Shown here one piece after another: positions 1-12,000 of a DNA stretch of 29,189 nucleotides; position 1 is the stretch's first letter; the number at the start of each line of letters is the position of its first letter. The notes beneath the pieces are model-generated. The model did not search any database and was not told the DNA's origin. It was given only the letters and a program-made list of their open reading frames with translations. Location: assembly GCA_038213615.1 (NCBI GenBank), contig JBBQSV010000010.1, forward strand, positions 1-29,189, read 5' to 3'. A program made the translations under genes and the position numbers. Source of the stretch: JBBQSV01 sp038213615. GTDB lineage: Bacteria > Patescibacteriota > Saccharimonadia > Saccharimonadales > OMJO01.

Positions 1-3000
1 CCGGCCGCATCCTGAACCTTGAAAGCAGTTGTGGAACCGGTGCTGGGACCAGCCACTATAACACCACCGGTTCCACCTTGAACCGTGGTTGTGCTCGTGC
101 CAACGGTTGACCCAACTTTCGTGGTAGTCGTTGAGCTAGGAGTAGTGTTATTGCCAATATTGATTGTTTGGGCTACTGCACCAGTTGTGTTGCCAATCTG
201 TATCGTAGAGGCTATTCCGGTATCACCCAAGCTAACCGATGCACCCAACGTGTTGACCAATAGATAGTTGTTAGCCGCGCTATTCTGAATCTGAAACGCA
301 GTAGTAGAATCAGTACTATTTTTTGACAAAACTGCCCCAGCCGACCCAACGCCAAATACCGAAACACCCGGGGGCGACTGCAGATCTATCAGGCCAGCCG
401 TCTGATTAAGATTGGCTTGCACTACTAACGTTGCGTATGGGTCAGACCCATCACTGACACTAGTCTTAAAGAATCCCGAGGAACTGCCAGTACTGGTACC
501 ATATACGCCATAAGCATTAGCCCCCGTACCTCCAACCCCCTTCACGCCTCCACCTACTCCTGCAGTAGCAGTACCCACCACACCAAAGGAACCACTGTGA
601 GACGTCGAGCCTATAAACGCGTCACCCCCAGCATTCACGGCATTCACCGTACCACCACTTGTATCGGTGTCTACCCTAAGTACAGCTACACCACTAGCGT
701 TGTTAACATTAAAGACCCCCGCGGTATCTGATAGATTCTGAAAAGTAGTGTAACCATTGGGGTCGACCTTTTGCAGATTTGTACCACCGTTATTCTGGAC
801 CTCAAAGATGTTTGCCGATTGGCCAGACGTGCCCTGTATCAACCCACCTACGTAAGTTGAATCTTTGCTTTTTATAGCAAAGTTGGCATCTTGCACGCCA
901 TTACCGTTGATAATGTAATTCCCAGACCCGGCGGCGGCATTACAGCCCGTCTCGTCACATATCTGGTGACCATTGATGTAATATGCGTGCCCCACACGCA
1001 AGTTAACGTCTCCATTTACATCTAAAGCATAGCTAGTAGTTGGGTAGGTATTGATGCCTACTTTGCCATTCTGCGTATCAACAACTAGCACATGGTTAGT
1101 ACCCGCAGCATTACTCACTGTAAATGCCGTATCGCTATCGGCCGAATTTTGTAGCGCTACGGTACCAGAGGCCGAAACGCTAACAAGATTATCGCCCCCA
1201 CTATCTTGCAGTTGAAATAAGTCTGCCGTCTGGCTAGTATGGCCCCTTATAACACCACCTACGTAATTGGCTTGGTCAGACTGAATGGCAAAGTTGGCAC
1301 TACTCTGAAACCCACTAATGCTGGCCTGGTTCTGAATGTAGTTAATTGACCCCGCTCCCGTACTACAGCCAGAAGAATCACAAACTATATTGCCCCCTAC
1401 CCTCAAAAATGTAGCAGAGTTTATGTCACCGTTAACATCTAACTTAAATGTGGGGTCTACACCATTGTCAAAGCCAATGCCCACCGTACCCCCGGTCACA
1501 CCTGTAGTATCAGCAACCAGCAGCTTGTTGTCATTGGCTGCATTGGTCACCACAAATGCGGTATGTGAATCAGTACTGGACTGCAGTAACACATCCCCTG
1601 TTGCTCCTACGCTTAATACTTTCGTGGCGGTGCTACCGTCAAAGGTTTGCAATTCAAACAAATCGGCAGTCTGGTTCTGCTTACCACGGATTAGACCACC
1701 CACCCAAGCTGTGTTTTTGGACTGTATAGCAAAGTTGGCATCCGACTGCACGCCGTTGCCATTTTGTATGTAGTTTGTTGAACCGCCTTGGCTATCACAA
1801 CCGTTCTTGGTACAAATCACGCCACCACCAATTAACAGTGCACTGTTTAGCGCAATATTGACGTCGCCATTTACATCCAGTTTGTACCCAGCAGTCGGTA
1901 CCTTGCCTATACCTACGTCCTGGTTAGTAGTGTCTGCTACCAAGACTGGGTTGCCGCTTCCATTCTGAACCTGGAAGCCGGTAGTCGAATCAACGACAGT
2001 CCGAAAGATCGTGGCCCCATTTGCACCAACCGAAAGAACCGAACTAGCAGCTGAGTTTTGCAGTTCAAGTAAATCAGCCGTTTGACTCAAAACCCCTTGT
2101 ACTACCAAACCTTTATTCGCAGCTGCGCCAGTAGAAATTGCCACCTGAACAGAGGAGTTTGCAGTCGTTAGGCTGTTAACACTTAGCAGGTTACCTGGAC
2201 TGCTAGTACCGATACCTATGTTGCCAGAACTGTCTATCGCCAGACGTGTAGTACCATTAGTTTGCAGGCTCAAGCCAAATGCATCATCGGTACCCAAAAC
2301 TGCAGCCGCACCAAATGAGTTACCATTTTGCAAAAATGCCGCGCCGCTGCCGCTGGCGCATGAAGCCAAACTAAGTGTGCCGCTGCCATTAGTGGTTAAA
2401 CATTGATAGCTTGACCCAGTTAGCCCGCTCAGCTTTAGGCCTGAAAATTGGGGGCTAGCAGTAGTGGCTAGATCCTGCGGCAATGTAGTACTGTTCTTGT
2501 TCGCATTTATGAGTGCCAATATGTCGGAAGTCGACAGTCCACCCTTGTTTAGGGTTGTACTACTAACCGTAACCAATCCTACAAACTCCGTGCCGTTGTA
2601 GTATTCAAGTATCCCCGTTTTTGAATCTAGATAGATTTGCCCCGTTTTTGGATTGGGGGGAGCCGATGTAGGGCTAACAATAAATCCCTGCGTTGCCTGC
2701 AACTGCCCATTTATCACTACCTGGTCATTGTTGCTGACACTAAACGGGCTCGCCTCTTGTGACACAGTACCCAAGTTAATATCTTGAGATTTGGGAGATT
2801 TAGCTAGTGAAGCTCCGTTTTTTTTGGAGCTGTTTTTCAGGTTCAGCAGAATGGCACCCACCACCACCAACAGCCCAGCCGCTACTACCGGCCATATCCA
2901 CTTCCAGCGCTTCTTAACTTTTGGCGCTTCTACCGTCTGGGGTTTAGCCTCCAGCGAAACAGGATTAGCTATTTCGGGCTGTTCTTCAACCAGTAAGTTT

Positions 3001-3011
3001 TTATTGTCCAT
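1..3011 (-). CDS. Giant repetitive anchored surface protein (3' end outside window)
   Basis: An uninterrupted minus-strand reading frame runs from the ATG at 3009-3011 to the window edge (1003 complete codons, no stop), so the C-terminus is missing. The N-terminus is a short cytoplasmic stretch (MDNKNLLVEEQ...), then a basic KVKKRWKW segment and one hydrophobic helix at about residues 45-62, which reads as a signal anchor. The rest is Gly/Asn/Thr/Ser-rich beta-type sequence with recurring motifs: DVNGDVN, QTADLFELQ, VGIG, ANFAIQSK, and TGAVAQTINIGN near the window edge. About 140-residue units repeat three times (see repeat entry). Repeats of this kind are known from CPR surface proteins and resemble phage tail-fibre stalks. 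I infer an adhesin or surface fibre. No enzymatic domain is visible. A -35/-10 pair lies upstream, but there is no convincing Shine-Dalgarno before the ATG. Confidence 0.85.
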   Translation of the reverse strand, partial: MDNKNLLVEEQPEIANPVSLEAKPQTVEAPKVKKRWKWIWPVVAAGLLVVVGAILLNLKNSSKKNGASLAKSPKSQDINLGTVSQEASPFSVSNNDQVVINGQLQATQGFIVSPTSAPPNPKTGQIYLDSKTGILEYYNGTEFVGLVTVSSTTLNKGGLSTSDILALINANKNSTTLPQDLATTASPQFSGLKLSGLTGSSYQCLTTNGSGTLSLASCASGSGAAFLQNGNSFGAAAVLGTDDAFGLSLQTNGTTRLAIDSSGNIGIGTSSPGNLLSVNSLTTANSSVQVAISTGAAANKGLVVQGVLSQTADLLELQNSAASSVLSVGANGATIFRTVVDSTTGFQVQNGSGNPVLVADTTNQDVGIGKVPTAGYKLDVNGDVNIALNSALLIGGGVICTKNGCDSQGGSTNYIQNGNGVQSDANFAIQSKNTAWVGGLIRGKQNQTADLFELQTFDGSTATKVLSVGATGDVLLQSSTDSHTAFVVTNAANDNKLLVADTTGVTGGTVGIGFDNGVDPTFKLDVNGDINSATFLRVGGNIVCDSSGCSTGAGSINYIQNQASISGFQSSANFAIQSDQANYVGGVIRGHTSQTADLFQLQDSGGDNLVSVSASGTVALQNSADSDTAFTVSNAAGTNHVLVVDTQNGKVGINTYPTTSYALDVNGDVNLRVGHAYYINGHQICDETGCNAAAGSGNYIINGNGVQDANFAIKSKDSTYVGGLIQGTSGQSANIFEVQNNGGTNLQKVDPNGYTTFQNLSDTAGVFNVNNASGVAVLRVDTDTSGGTVNAVNAGGDAFIGSTSHSGSFGVVGTATAGVGGGVKGVGGTGANAYGVYGTSTGSSSGFFKTSVSDGSDPYATLVVQANLNQTAGLIDLQSPPGVSVFGVGSAGAVLSKNSTDSTTAFQIQNSAANNYLLVNTLGASVSLGDTGIASTIQIGNTTGAVAQTINIGNNTTPSSTTTTKVGSTVGTSTTTVQGGTGGVIVAGPSTGSTTAFKVQDAA

Positions 3012-6000
3012 TTAGGGTTTTGTTTTGTGTTTAAATTATTTGTTCGGACTACTGTTAGGTAGTTTACATTTTCTACAGTAGTAGCACAAGTGTTTTGTTT
3101 AAGTTGTACACATATTTTGTGCTATATAACCAAAATCACGTAAGCCATAGCTATGCCAACAACCAGTATTAGTAGGCCCAGAGCAAGCACTCGCATCAAG
3201 TTATTTACTATCGCGGGCTTAGAAAGTGGGTTTCTACCCAATGATATAAATGAACCTCTAATAGAACTATTTAACAGTAGTCCTGTGATTAATAATGTTG
3301 TTACTAATACTACTAATGAGCCGATTACTTGGGCCAAACTTACCTTCCTACCAGCTATTTTGTCAGCTATGTTTAGAACAAAATTTGTCTTCTGTTTTGG
3401 TGTCTGAGCTGGGCGGTCTTGAATCAAAAGCTGCGCCTGAATTAAACCGGCGTTTGTTTTCTGCGAACCTCCATCACTGCTTTTTACGTCAATTGATCGA
3501 ACATTTGCTGACTTTGAATCAAAACCTTCGTTAGCTACGGCAATGTACTTTAGCGCCGTCTGCTCTGGGGTATCTTTCATCGCCACTCCAGATAGTGGCG
3601 ATATTATCAGATAGTCCCCTTTACTGATGCTGCCATTTAGATCGGTAACCAGTAGTTGGACGGTCCCACTTAAACCCACGCGAACATCTGTGCCTTTAGG
3701 CTGTAAGTCTATAATTGAATTCTTGGCACCAACAATAACACCTACCAACTGATTTTGGTTATCAGAGGTAGTCGGAGCAATATCACTGCCGCCATTCTTG
3801 GTGGAGCTAACCACTGTGCCGATAACAGCCGTCGACCTAATGTGGTAACCCTGGGTTAAAGATGCCGCTTTTACTCTTGAATAACTAAAAAATACCAGAG
3901 CAAATAGGCCCACAAATGCTATTTGCAGCCATAAATAAAAACCCCGGCAATGTTTTTGTTTGCCCATTTATACCTTCTTGAGCCACCACCTATCAAGATA
4001 GGGCTTAGGCATTAGTATCTATGTTTTACGCTTTAAGCACAAGGGGTATCGGACCTGTCGACCAGCAAGTAGATTAAGATCTACTGTATTGATTTGATCT
4101 TGATGCTAGTTAGGCTTTGGCGGTGGCCTCTAACCTTGTGTACGCGCTTCTTAGCCTTGTAACGGATTGATACGACCTTGTCGGCTTTTATGTCGCCTAG
4201 GACGTCTACAGTAACCTTAGAACCGCTAAGCGAAGGCTTGCCTACCTGAACTTTTGAACCGTCGATAACCATCAGTGGCTCAAAGTTAGTAGTTTTGGCT
4301 TCGCCAGCTAATAGTTCAACCTCAAGCTGATCGCCTTCTGCGACCAAGTACTGCTTTCCACCGGTTTGAATAACTGCTTTTTTCATTATCATTTTCCTAG
4401 GAATATTACCGACGCAGTTTAACAGAGATCGACCAAAGTGTAAAGTGCCCTACTAGCCACTTGGGCTAGGCGTTCGCGTAGCCGGCTACCTCGTCCATCA
4501 ATGGTAGTGGTAGCCCACTCCAAAATTTTATCAACTGGCTATCGTCCCTCAGCACCACCAGTGCTGGATACTGAACCAGGTCATACAGCTTAGCTAAATC
4601 GGCACCTTCTCGTGTTTCTAGGCTAACCAGGCCTATCTCTAGACCCCTACTGCGTTTAAAGTCAGTAATGTAATCTTCTACTGCCCGTGAATGTTCAGAG
4701 TTTGGGTGATAGATTATCAAGGTCTTCATCCCTGACATTCTAGCATAACCCATATCAGACAAACCCACAGTACGCTAACCCCGCAAAAAATATATTTTGT
4801 GGGGACCCCTTTTTCTCATGCCGCGCGGGGCGTGGAATTAATCCGACGCGCCGGCTACTCTTTTCCCTAAAAAATGGGGGGTGTTGTGTCTCTGTATCAG
4901 GCCTAGCTACAGCCAGAAGTCGATCCGCAGCTAGAACAGACGTAACAGCTACCTGCCCGTTGGGTCTGATTACCACAGTTGAAACACAGTGGAGCACTGT
5001 CGGCGCTAGATGTGGTCTGATCTGGCCGTACATCTGGCTGAATCTTGTGCTCTGCTACTGGACTTTCGGAAACCACTTGTGGTGGTTTATTAGCCTCCAA
5101 AGCCAGCTCGGTTTGATCTTCTGGCAAGTCATCAATACTAGCCAGCCCCAGTTCTAGACGATCATCAAACGACAGGTAGGACAACGCCAACCTGCGGGCA
5201 ATGTAGTCTATGATGGATGATGCAGTGCGGATCTCGGCGTCATCAGTTATGCCGGATGGCGCAAATGACATGCTAGAGAAAGACTTAACGTAATCCTTTA
5301 GTGGCACACCGTACTGCAAACCGTGGCTTACTGATATGGCCAGTGCGTCCATAAAACCGGCCAAGGTGGAACCCTGTTTAGCTAATCTCATGAACATCTC
5401 ACCTGGGGTACCATCGTCGTACTCACCAACCGTCAGATAACCATGGCTACCTGCCACCTTGAAAGAGAAAGTTCTAGAGTTACGAACCTTTGGTAGTAAT
5501 TGCCGCGGGGCAGTAACTGGCACACCGCTAGCAACATCGGCAGTCACCAGTGCGACTTCCTCGGCGCCTTCCTTCTTGACCATCGATAGTGGCTGGGCAA
5601 CCTTGCAGTTATCCCGATAGATAGCTATGGCCTTGATACCCATCTGCCAAGCTGCAATATGTAATTCTTCTATGTCCTCTACTGAGGCTTCTTCTGGCAT
5701 GTTAACAGTCTTACTGATAGCTCCGGATATGAATGGTTGTACTGCTGACATCATTTTGACGTGGCCCATGTAATGTATGGGGTTGTCGCCCATAGAACAT
5801 GCAAACACCGGATAGTCAGTATTCTTGAGGTGGGGAGCGCCAAGTATAGTTTTTTCTACATCAATATATTTTACAATGTCGTCTACCTGAGCTTTAGAAT
5901 AGCCTAGTGAACCCAAAGCCCTGGGTACTGTCTGATTGACAATGCTCATACTGCCACCACCAACTAGTTTCTTGTGTTTGACTAGTCCTAGGTCTGGTTC

Positions 6001-9000
6001 TATACCCGTGGTATCGCAGTCCATCATTAGCCCAATGGTCCCGGTGGGAGCCAAAACAGTTGCCTGTGAATTCCTGACTCCGTACAGTTCACTCAGCTGG
6101 GCTGCCTCATCCCAGGCCGCTGCAGCTGCGCTCAGCAAGTCCTCTGATACCAAACTGGCATCAATGCCGCTTACGGCTTCTCCATGCTGCCTAATGACCC
6201 GTAACATAGCCTCCCGGTCTTTGTGAAAGCCAGCAAATGGTCCAACCCGACGAGCTATTTTGGAACTAGTTACATAGGCATGCCCAGTCATCAGAGACGT
6301 TATAGCTGCTGCTTGAGCCCGACCCTCTGCAGAATCATATGGCAAACCTTGGGCCATTAACATAGCCCCCAGATTGGCGTAGCCCAGTCCTAATTCTCGG
6401 TAGGCCCTAGCATTTTTGGCTATACCATCGGTGGGATATTCACTGTAACCGACCAGTATTTCCTGGGCAGTGAATAACAGTTCCACGGTGTGCTTAAAAG
6501 CCACTACATCAAAACTGGCATCAGCATTTAGGTATCTAAGCAGGTTTATTGAGGCCAAGTTACAGGCCGAATTATCCAGGTGCATGTATTCACTACAGGG
6601 GTTACTAGCATTGATACGGCCCGCATTTGGAGCAGTGTGCCAATGGTTAATAGTGGTATCAAACTGCATGCCGGGGTCGGCACATTCCCAGGCAGCTTCA
6701 GAAAACTGCCTGAATAAATCTTTGGCCTTGATGGTCTTGGTAACTTTGCCCGTTTTTACTTCTTTGAGTTGCCAATCTTTGTCTTCTACAACCGCCTTCA
6801 TGAAGTCGTCACTAACCCGAACCGAGTTATTGGCGTTCTGGTATTGGACAGAGAACGAATCGCGACCATCTAGATTCATATCGAACCCAGCCTCTTGCAG
6901 CACTCTAGCTTTGCGTTCTTCTATGGCTTTGCACCAAATAAACTCTTCAACATCTGGGTGATCAACATTAAGTATCACCATCTTGGCAGCGCGGCGAGTC
7001 TTACCGCCGCTTTTTATGGCACCGGCCGAGGCATCGGCTCCCCGCATAAAGCTTATCGGCCCAGAAGCCGTACCTGCGCTCTTACCCAAACGCTCTACTG
7101 ACGACCTAAGGGCACTGAGGTTTACCCCAGAGCCAGATCCTCCCTTGAAGATCATGCCTTCTTCTTTGTACCAGTTTAATATCGATGGCATAGTATCTTC
7201 CACGGCCAATATAAAACAGGCACTGGCCTGCTGGGATCTTTCTTTGACGCCAATATTAAACCAAACTGGCGAGTTAAAGGCGCCCCTTTGGGTGGCCAAA
7301 ACGTACTTTAGCTCTTCTTTGAAATCTTCGGCCTCGGCCTGAGTTTCAAAGTAACCCTCCTGTAAGCCCTGCCTGGTGATGGTGTCTACAATCCTATCTA
7401 CCAGTGTTCTCATAGACGCCTCCCTATCCTTACTACCAGGGGTGCCAGTGAAGTATTTTTGGGCCACTATGTTGATAGCATTTAGTGACCAATCATCCGG
7501 AAAATCCACGTCTTTTTGTTCAAATACTGGCGTGCTCGTCATCGGGTTTTCGATAAGCGAATCTCTTTTGACCCACTTCAATGCGTCGTAAGCTTTAGTG
7601 CCCTCTTTAGTGAATAGTCGTCTTTCGTTTAGTATTGCGTTCTGTTTCATAACTTTACCCTCACTTCTCTCGTTATTTTTATTTACTAATTATCTTCGCG
7701 CTGGACTCCAGCTTTGTGGTGGATCGACGTTTACTTATCTCCATCAACTGTTGCTCAAAGCCAGCAATGTTTTTAAACCGGCGGTAAACGCTGGCGAACC
7801 TGACGTAGGCTACGTCATTCAAGAGCGCTAACCTTTCCATAACCATATCGCCAATACTGGCGCTAGAACATTCTTGCTCACCAGCTGCCTGCAAACTCTG
7901 TTCGATGTTAGAGACCAGTTTTTCAACCTGCAGACTAGTGACCGGTGTTTTCTCACAGGCTCGGTACAGCCCACTGATAATTTTATCTCTGTTAAATAGC
8001 TCTCGGTTGCCATTATTTTTAGTAACTATGACCTGCGGACGCTCTAAACGTTCATAGGTTGTGAATCGATGGGAACATTTAACACACATCCGCCGCCTGC
8101 GAACGGCCTCCCCATCAGACACGTCGCGTGATTCGATGACCTTGGTATCGTCAGCATGACATTGGCTGCACTTCATAGTTACTACCCTCTTTAACTTAGA
8201 TTTTTGTTCAACTCCTAGGTACAGGCGCTATATCCAAAAGCACACATATAGCGTAGCTACACATCAGAATACCTATATAGGTAGTGCTTTGCAACACTTT
8301 TTGGTTGTATTATTTACTAAGATTTATCAGCGTCTAAATCGTCGTTAACTTCTTTGGATTTGGTCTTTCGACTCTTCAATCTACGTAAAAATGAGGGTTT
8401 CTGTAGCTCTATCTCTTCTGCAAGACTCACGCTACTGCTGTCATCGGGCTCGGATTTGCCTGAAGAATTAGTTTGTTCAGTTGCAGTTTCGTCTGGTCCC
8501 CAGATGTTGGGCATTTCGCGGTCATCATCTTTGTGAAATTCGGTACCTGAATCAGCATCGTGCTCAGGCAGATCCATATCTAGGTCACTGATTAGCTTTT
8601 CGTCTGACTTTCTAGGTTTTTCGGTGGGCAGTCTGTCGCCATCGCCTCGTAGCCCATGCCGTTTGGTGTAGTAAGAAGCATCAAACCCGGTAGCTACAAC
8701 TGTAATAATAATCTCGCCTTGAATATCGGGGTTAATTGTCGCCCCAAATATGATGTTGGCATCAGGGTCAGCTGCAGCTGTGATAGCCTCTGCAGCAGTG
8801 TTAATTTCGTGCATGGACATGTCGGGTCCACCAATAACGTTGAACAATATCCCCCTGGCACCGTCTATTGATACTTCTAATAGTGGTGAATCAATCGCTT
8901 GTTGAGCGGCTTGTAGTGCACGGTTATCGCCACTGGCGCGGCCAATACCCATTAGCGCCGAACCGGCTTTACTCATAACGGCTTTAACGTCGGCAAAGTC

Positions 9001-12000
9001 TAGGTTGATTAGACCATTAACAGTTATCAGGTCAGATATGCCCTGGACACCTTGCCTCAAAACATCATCAGCTACTTTAAAAGCCTCAATTAAGGGAGTC
9101 TGTCTATCAATAGTTTGCAGAAGTCGATCATTAGGAATGATGATTAAGGTATCAACGTAGTCTCGTAATTTATCTATGCCAATCTCGGCATTCTTTTTAC
9201 GCTTTTCTCCCTCGAAAGCGAACGGTTTAGTCGTGAATGCTACAACAATAGCACCAGACTCCTGAGCAATTTTTGCGACTACTGGTGCTGCTCCTGTACC
9301 TGTGCCCCCGCCCATACCGGCGGTTATAAAGACCATATCGGCGCCCTCTACGGCCTTCTTAATTTCCTCTATCGATTCGTTGGCTGCCGTTTCACCAACA
9401 CCTGGGTCGGCGCCAGCGCCTAAACCACGTGTGCTATCTTTGCCGATGTTTATTTTCTTGGAGGCTTTGGAATGATGAAGGGCCTGGGCATCGGTGTTAA
9501 CGGCAACAAACTCCACACCGTCTACACCGGCTTCTTTCATGCGGTTAACTGCAGCACCACCGGCACCGCCCACGCCCACAACCTTTATTCGAGCAAACGT
9601 TTCTACCTCTGGTTCAACTACTTGTGGCATCTTCCAAAAATCCCTTCTTATATCTGACTACAGGCAGAGTATAAACTAATATCCGCCTGTCTTCAATGCC
9701 AAAGGCCCACTCTGTTATTTACGTTTACCAAAGATACTCTGAATAATACTAACCACCCCTTTGGCGGACTGGCTAACATAGTTGGAACCTAGAGAGGGCT
9801 CAAACAACATGTCTAGCAACATTAGCCCCACTACGCTGGAGTAGCTGAGGTCTTGGGCGGCTTCTACCAACCCTCCGACGGATTGCAGCCGGCCTAGTCG
9901 AGCTGCTAGTTGCAACTTGTCTTTGACAAACTCACTCAGGCCAACCAGCTTGGAGCTACCGCCCACTAATACCACGCCCCCTGGCAAACGCCTGTGACGC
10001 TGTATCTTTTTGAGCTCTTTATCGACGTACTCTAGTAGTTCGTCAACTCTAGCCTCTATAATCATACGGATATCATCGGTCGAGAAGTTATGGTGCTGTT
10101 TGTCGTGCTCCACGCTAGCACTTAAACGTTTGCTGGCAGACTGTCCTAGACCCCCGTGGGCAATCTTGACCTTTTCGGCTATGTCTAGATCGGTCCTCAG
10201 ACCAATTGCTAAGTCATTGGTGATATGCAGACCACCGATCGGTATAACGGCCACGTGTTGAACCTCGCCATCCTCCAGTATCACTACGTTTGTAGTGCCA
10301 GCTCCGATGTCCAGTAGCAGAGTACCAGATTCTTTTTGTTGACGATTAAGCACTGCCTCAGCAGCAGCCAAGCTAGATACGCTGTGATGGGCAGGCACAA
10401 TATGGGCCGCCTCTAGAGCTGAGTCCAAAGATTTTAGGCTAGGAGTCGAGGCACTAACAATGTGTGTGTCCACCTCTAGCCTAACACCGTGCATACCGAC
10501 TGGATCCTTGATGTTGTCTTGGCCATCTAGGCGATAGTTCTTGGCAAAAACTTGAATGATTTCGCGGTTGGCCGGCAACTGTAATATTGCTGCAGCCTCT
10601 TCCACCCGCATTCTGTCTTCCTGAGTAATCTCACGGTTGGCTGAACTGATGGCAATCACACCACGGGAGTTTACCCCACCAATATGAGAGCCGTTGATGT
10701 TGACCGTAGCTTTGGTTACCTTTACGCCAGCTAAGCGCTCGGCGTCGCCAACGGCTTTGGTAATGGCCTCGGCGACGTCATCGACATGGACTACCACCCC
10801 TTTTCGCATACCTATGTTAGTAGCTGAACCGTGGCCAATTATTGATATCTGCCCTGAATCACCGGCTTCGATAGCGCCGATTACACATCTAACAGTACTG
10901 GTACCGATGTCTATGCCGCAAAATTGAGCAGCATGTTGTTCACGCATAAGCGACAGTATACCGCTTATCGCTATTTGGTATCAATCTAAAACTTAAGCTC
11001 TACAGTCTTGTAAGTATTTCTACACCCTTGGGTAGCACCAGTAGGCTATCTTCAAACTGGGCTGACTTTTGGCCATCGGTGGTTCGGATAGTCCAGCCGT
11101 CATGGTCGACGGCGATATCGGCAGTCCCTAAATTAGCAATTGGTTCTATGGCTATTGTCATACCGGCCCTGAGTATTGGCCCAGTACCTGGGTGACCATA
11201 GTTGGGTATCTCTGGATCCTCATGCAGATGTCGGCCTACACCGTGACCAACCAACTCTTTTACAATGCCTAACTTATGTTTGCTCAGTACAGCCTCTATA
11301 GCTGCCGAAACATCACCAACCCTAACGCCGTCGCGAATAATCCTTATGGCTGCTTCTAGGGCGTCGTGTGTGCCCTGAAGCAGACGTTGTTCATCGGCCC
11401 CAAGCTGGCCCACGCCAACCGTTCGGCCGGCATCAGTTATCATATTTTTATAACGGACCCCAAAATCTAGATTCACTACATCACCTTCTTCGAACGGTCG
11501 GCTATCCGGTATGGTGTGCTGGACCTGATCATTTACAGATATACATATAACGTCTGGGTAGCCCTCGAACCCAAGAAAAGCCGGCTCACCACCTAGACGT
11601 ACTAGTTCTTGTTTGGCCAAAACCGACAGATCCTTGGGTGTCACCCCAATCTCCACAGCCTTGCATAGTTTATCTAGAACCGTCGCCAGCATCTGGCCAG
11701 ATTCGCGAATTGCAGCAATTTCGCTATCGGTTCGTAGGCTTACCGACATTTTAAGCCCTGGCTAATTCTGTAATCTGTTGATGAATCTGTTGGGTTGTTT
11801 GATCGGCCTGAATATCATGTACCGCAACTCCGGCTTGTTTGAGTGATTCTATCAGAGGTAGGGTCACTTGCTTGTACTCCGAGAAACGCTCGTCAATAGC
11901 AGTCGTGTGATCATCCAGTCTACCCCTCGCTTGCAATCGCGTACGAGCCACTTGTTCATCTACGACTAAATTGAACACGGCTGTAATCTTCAGTTTATCG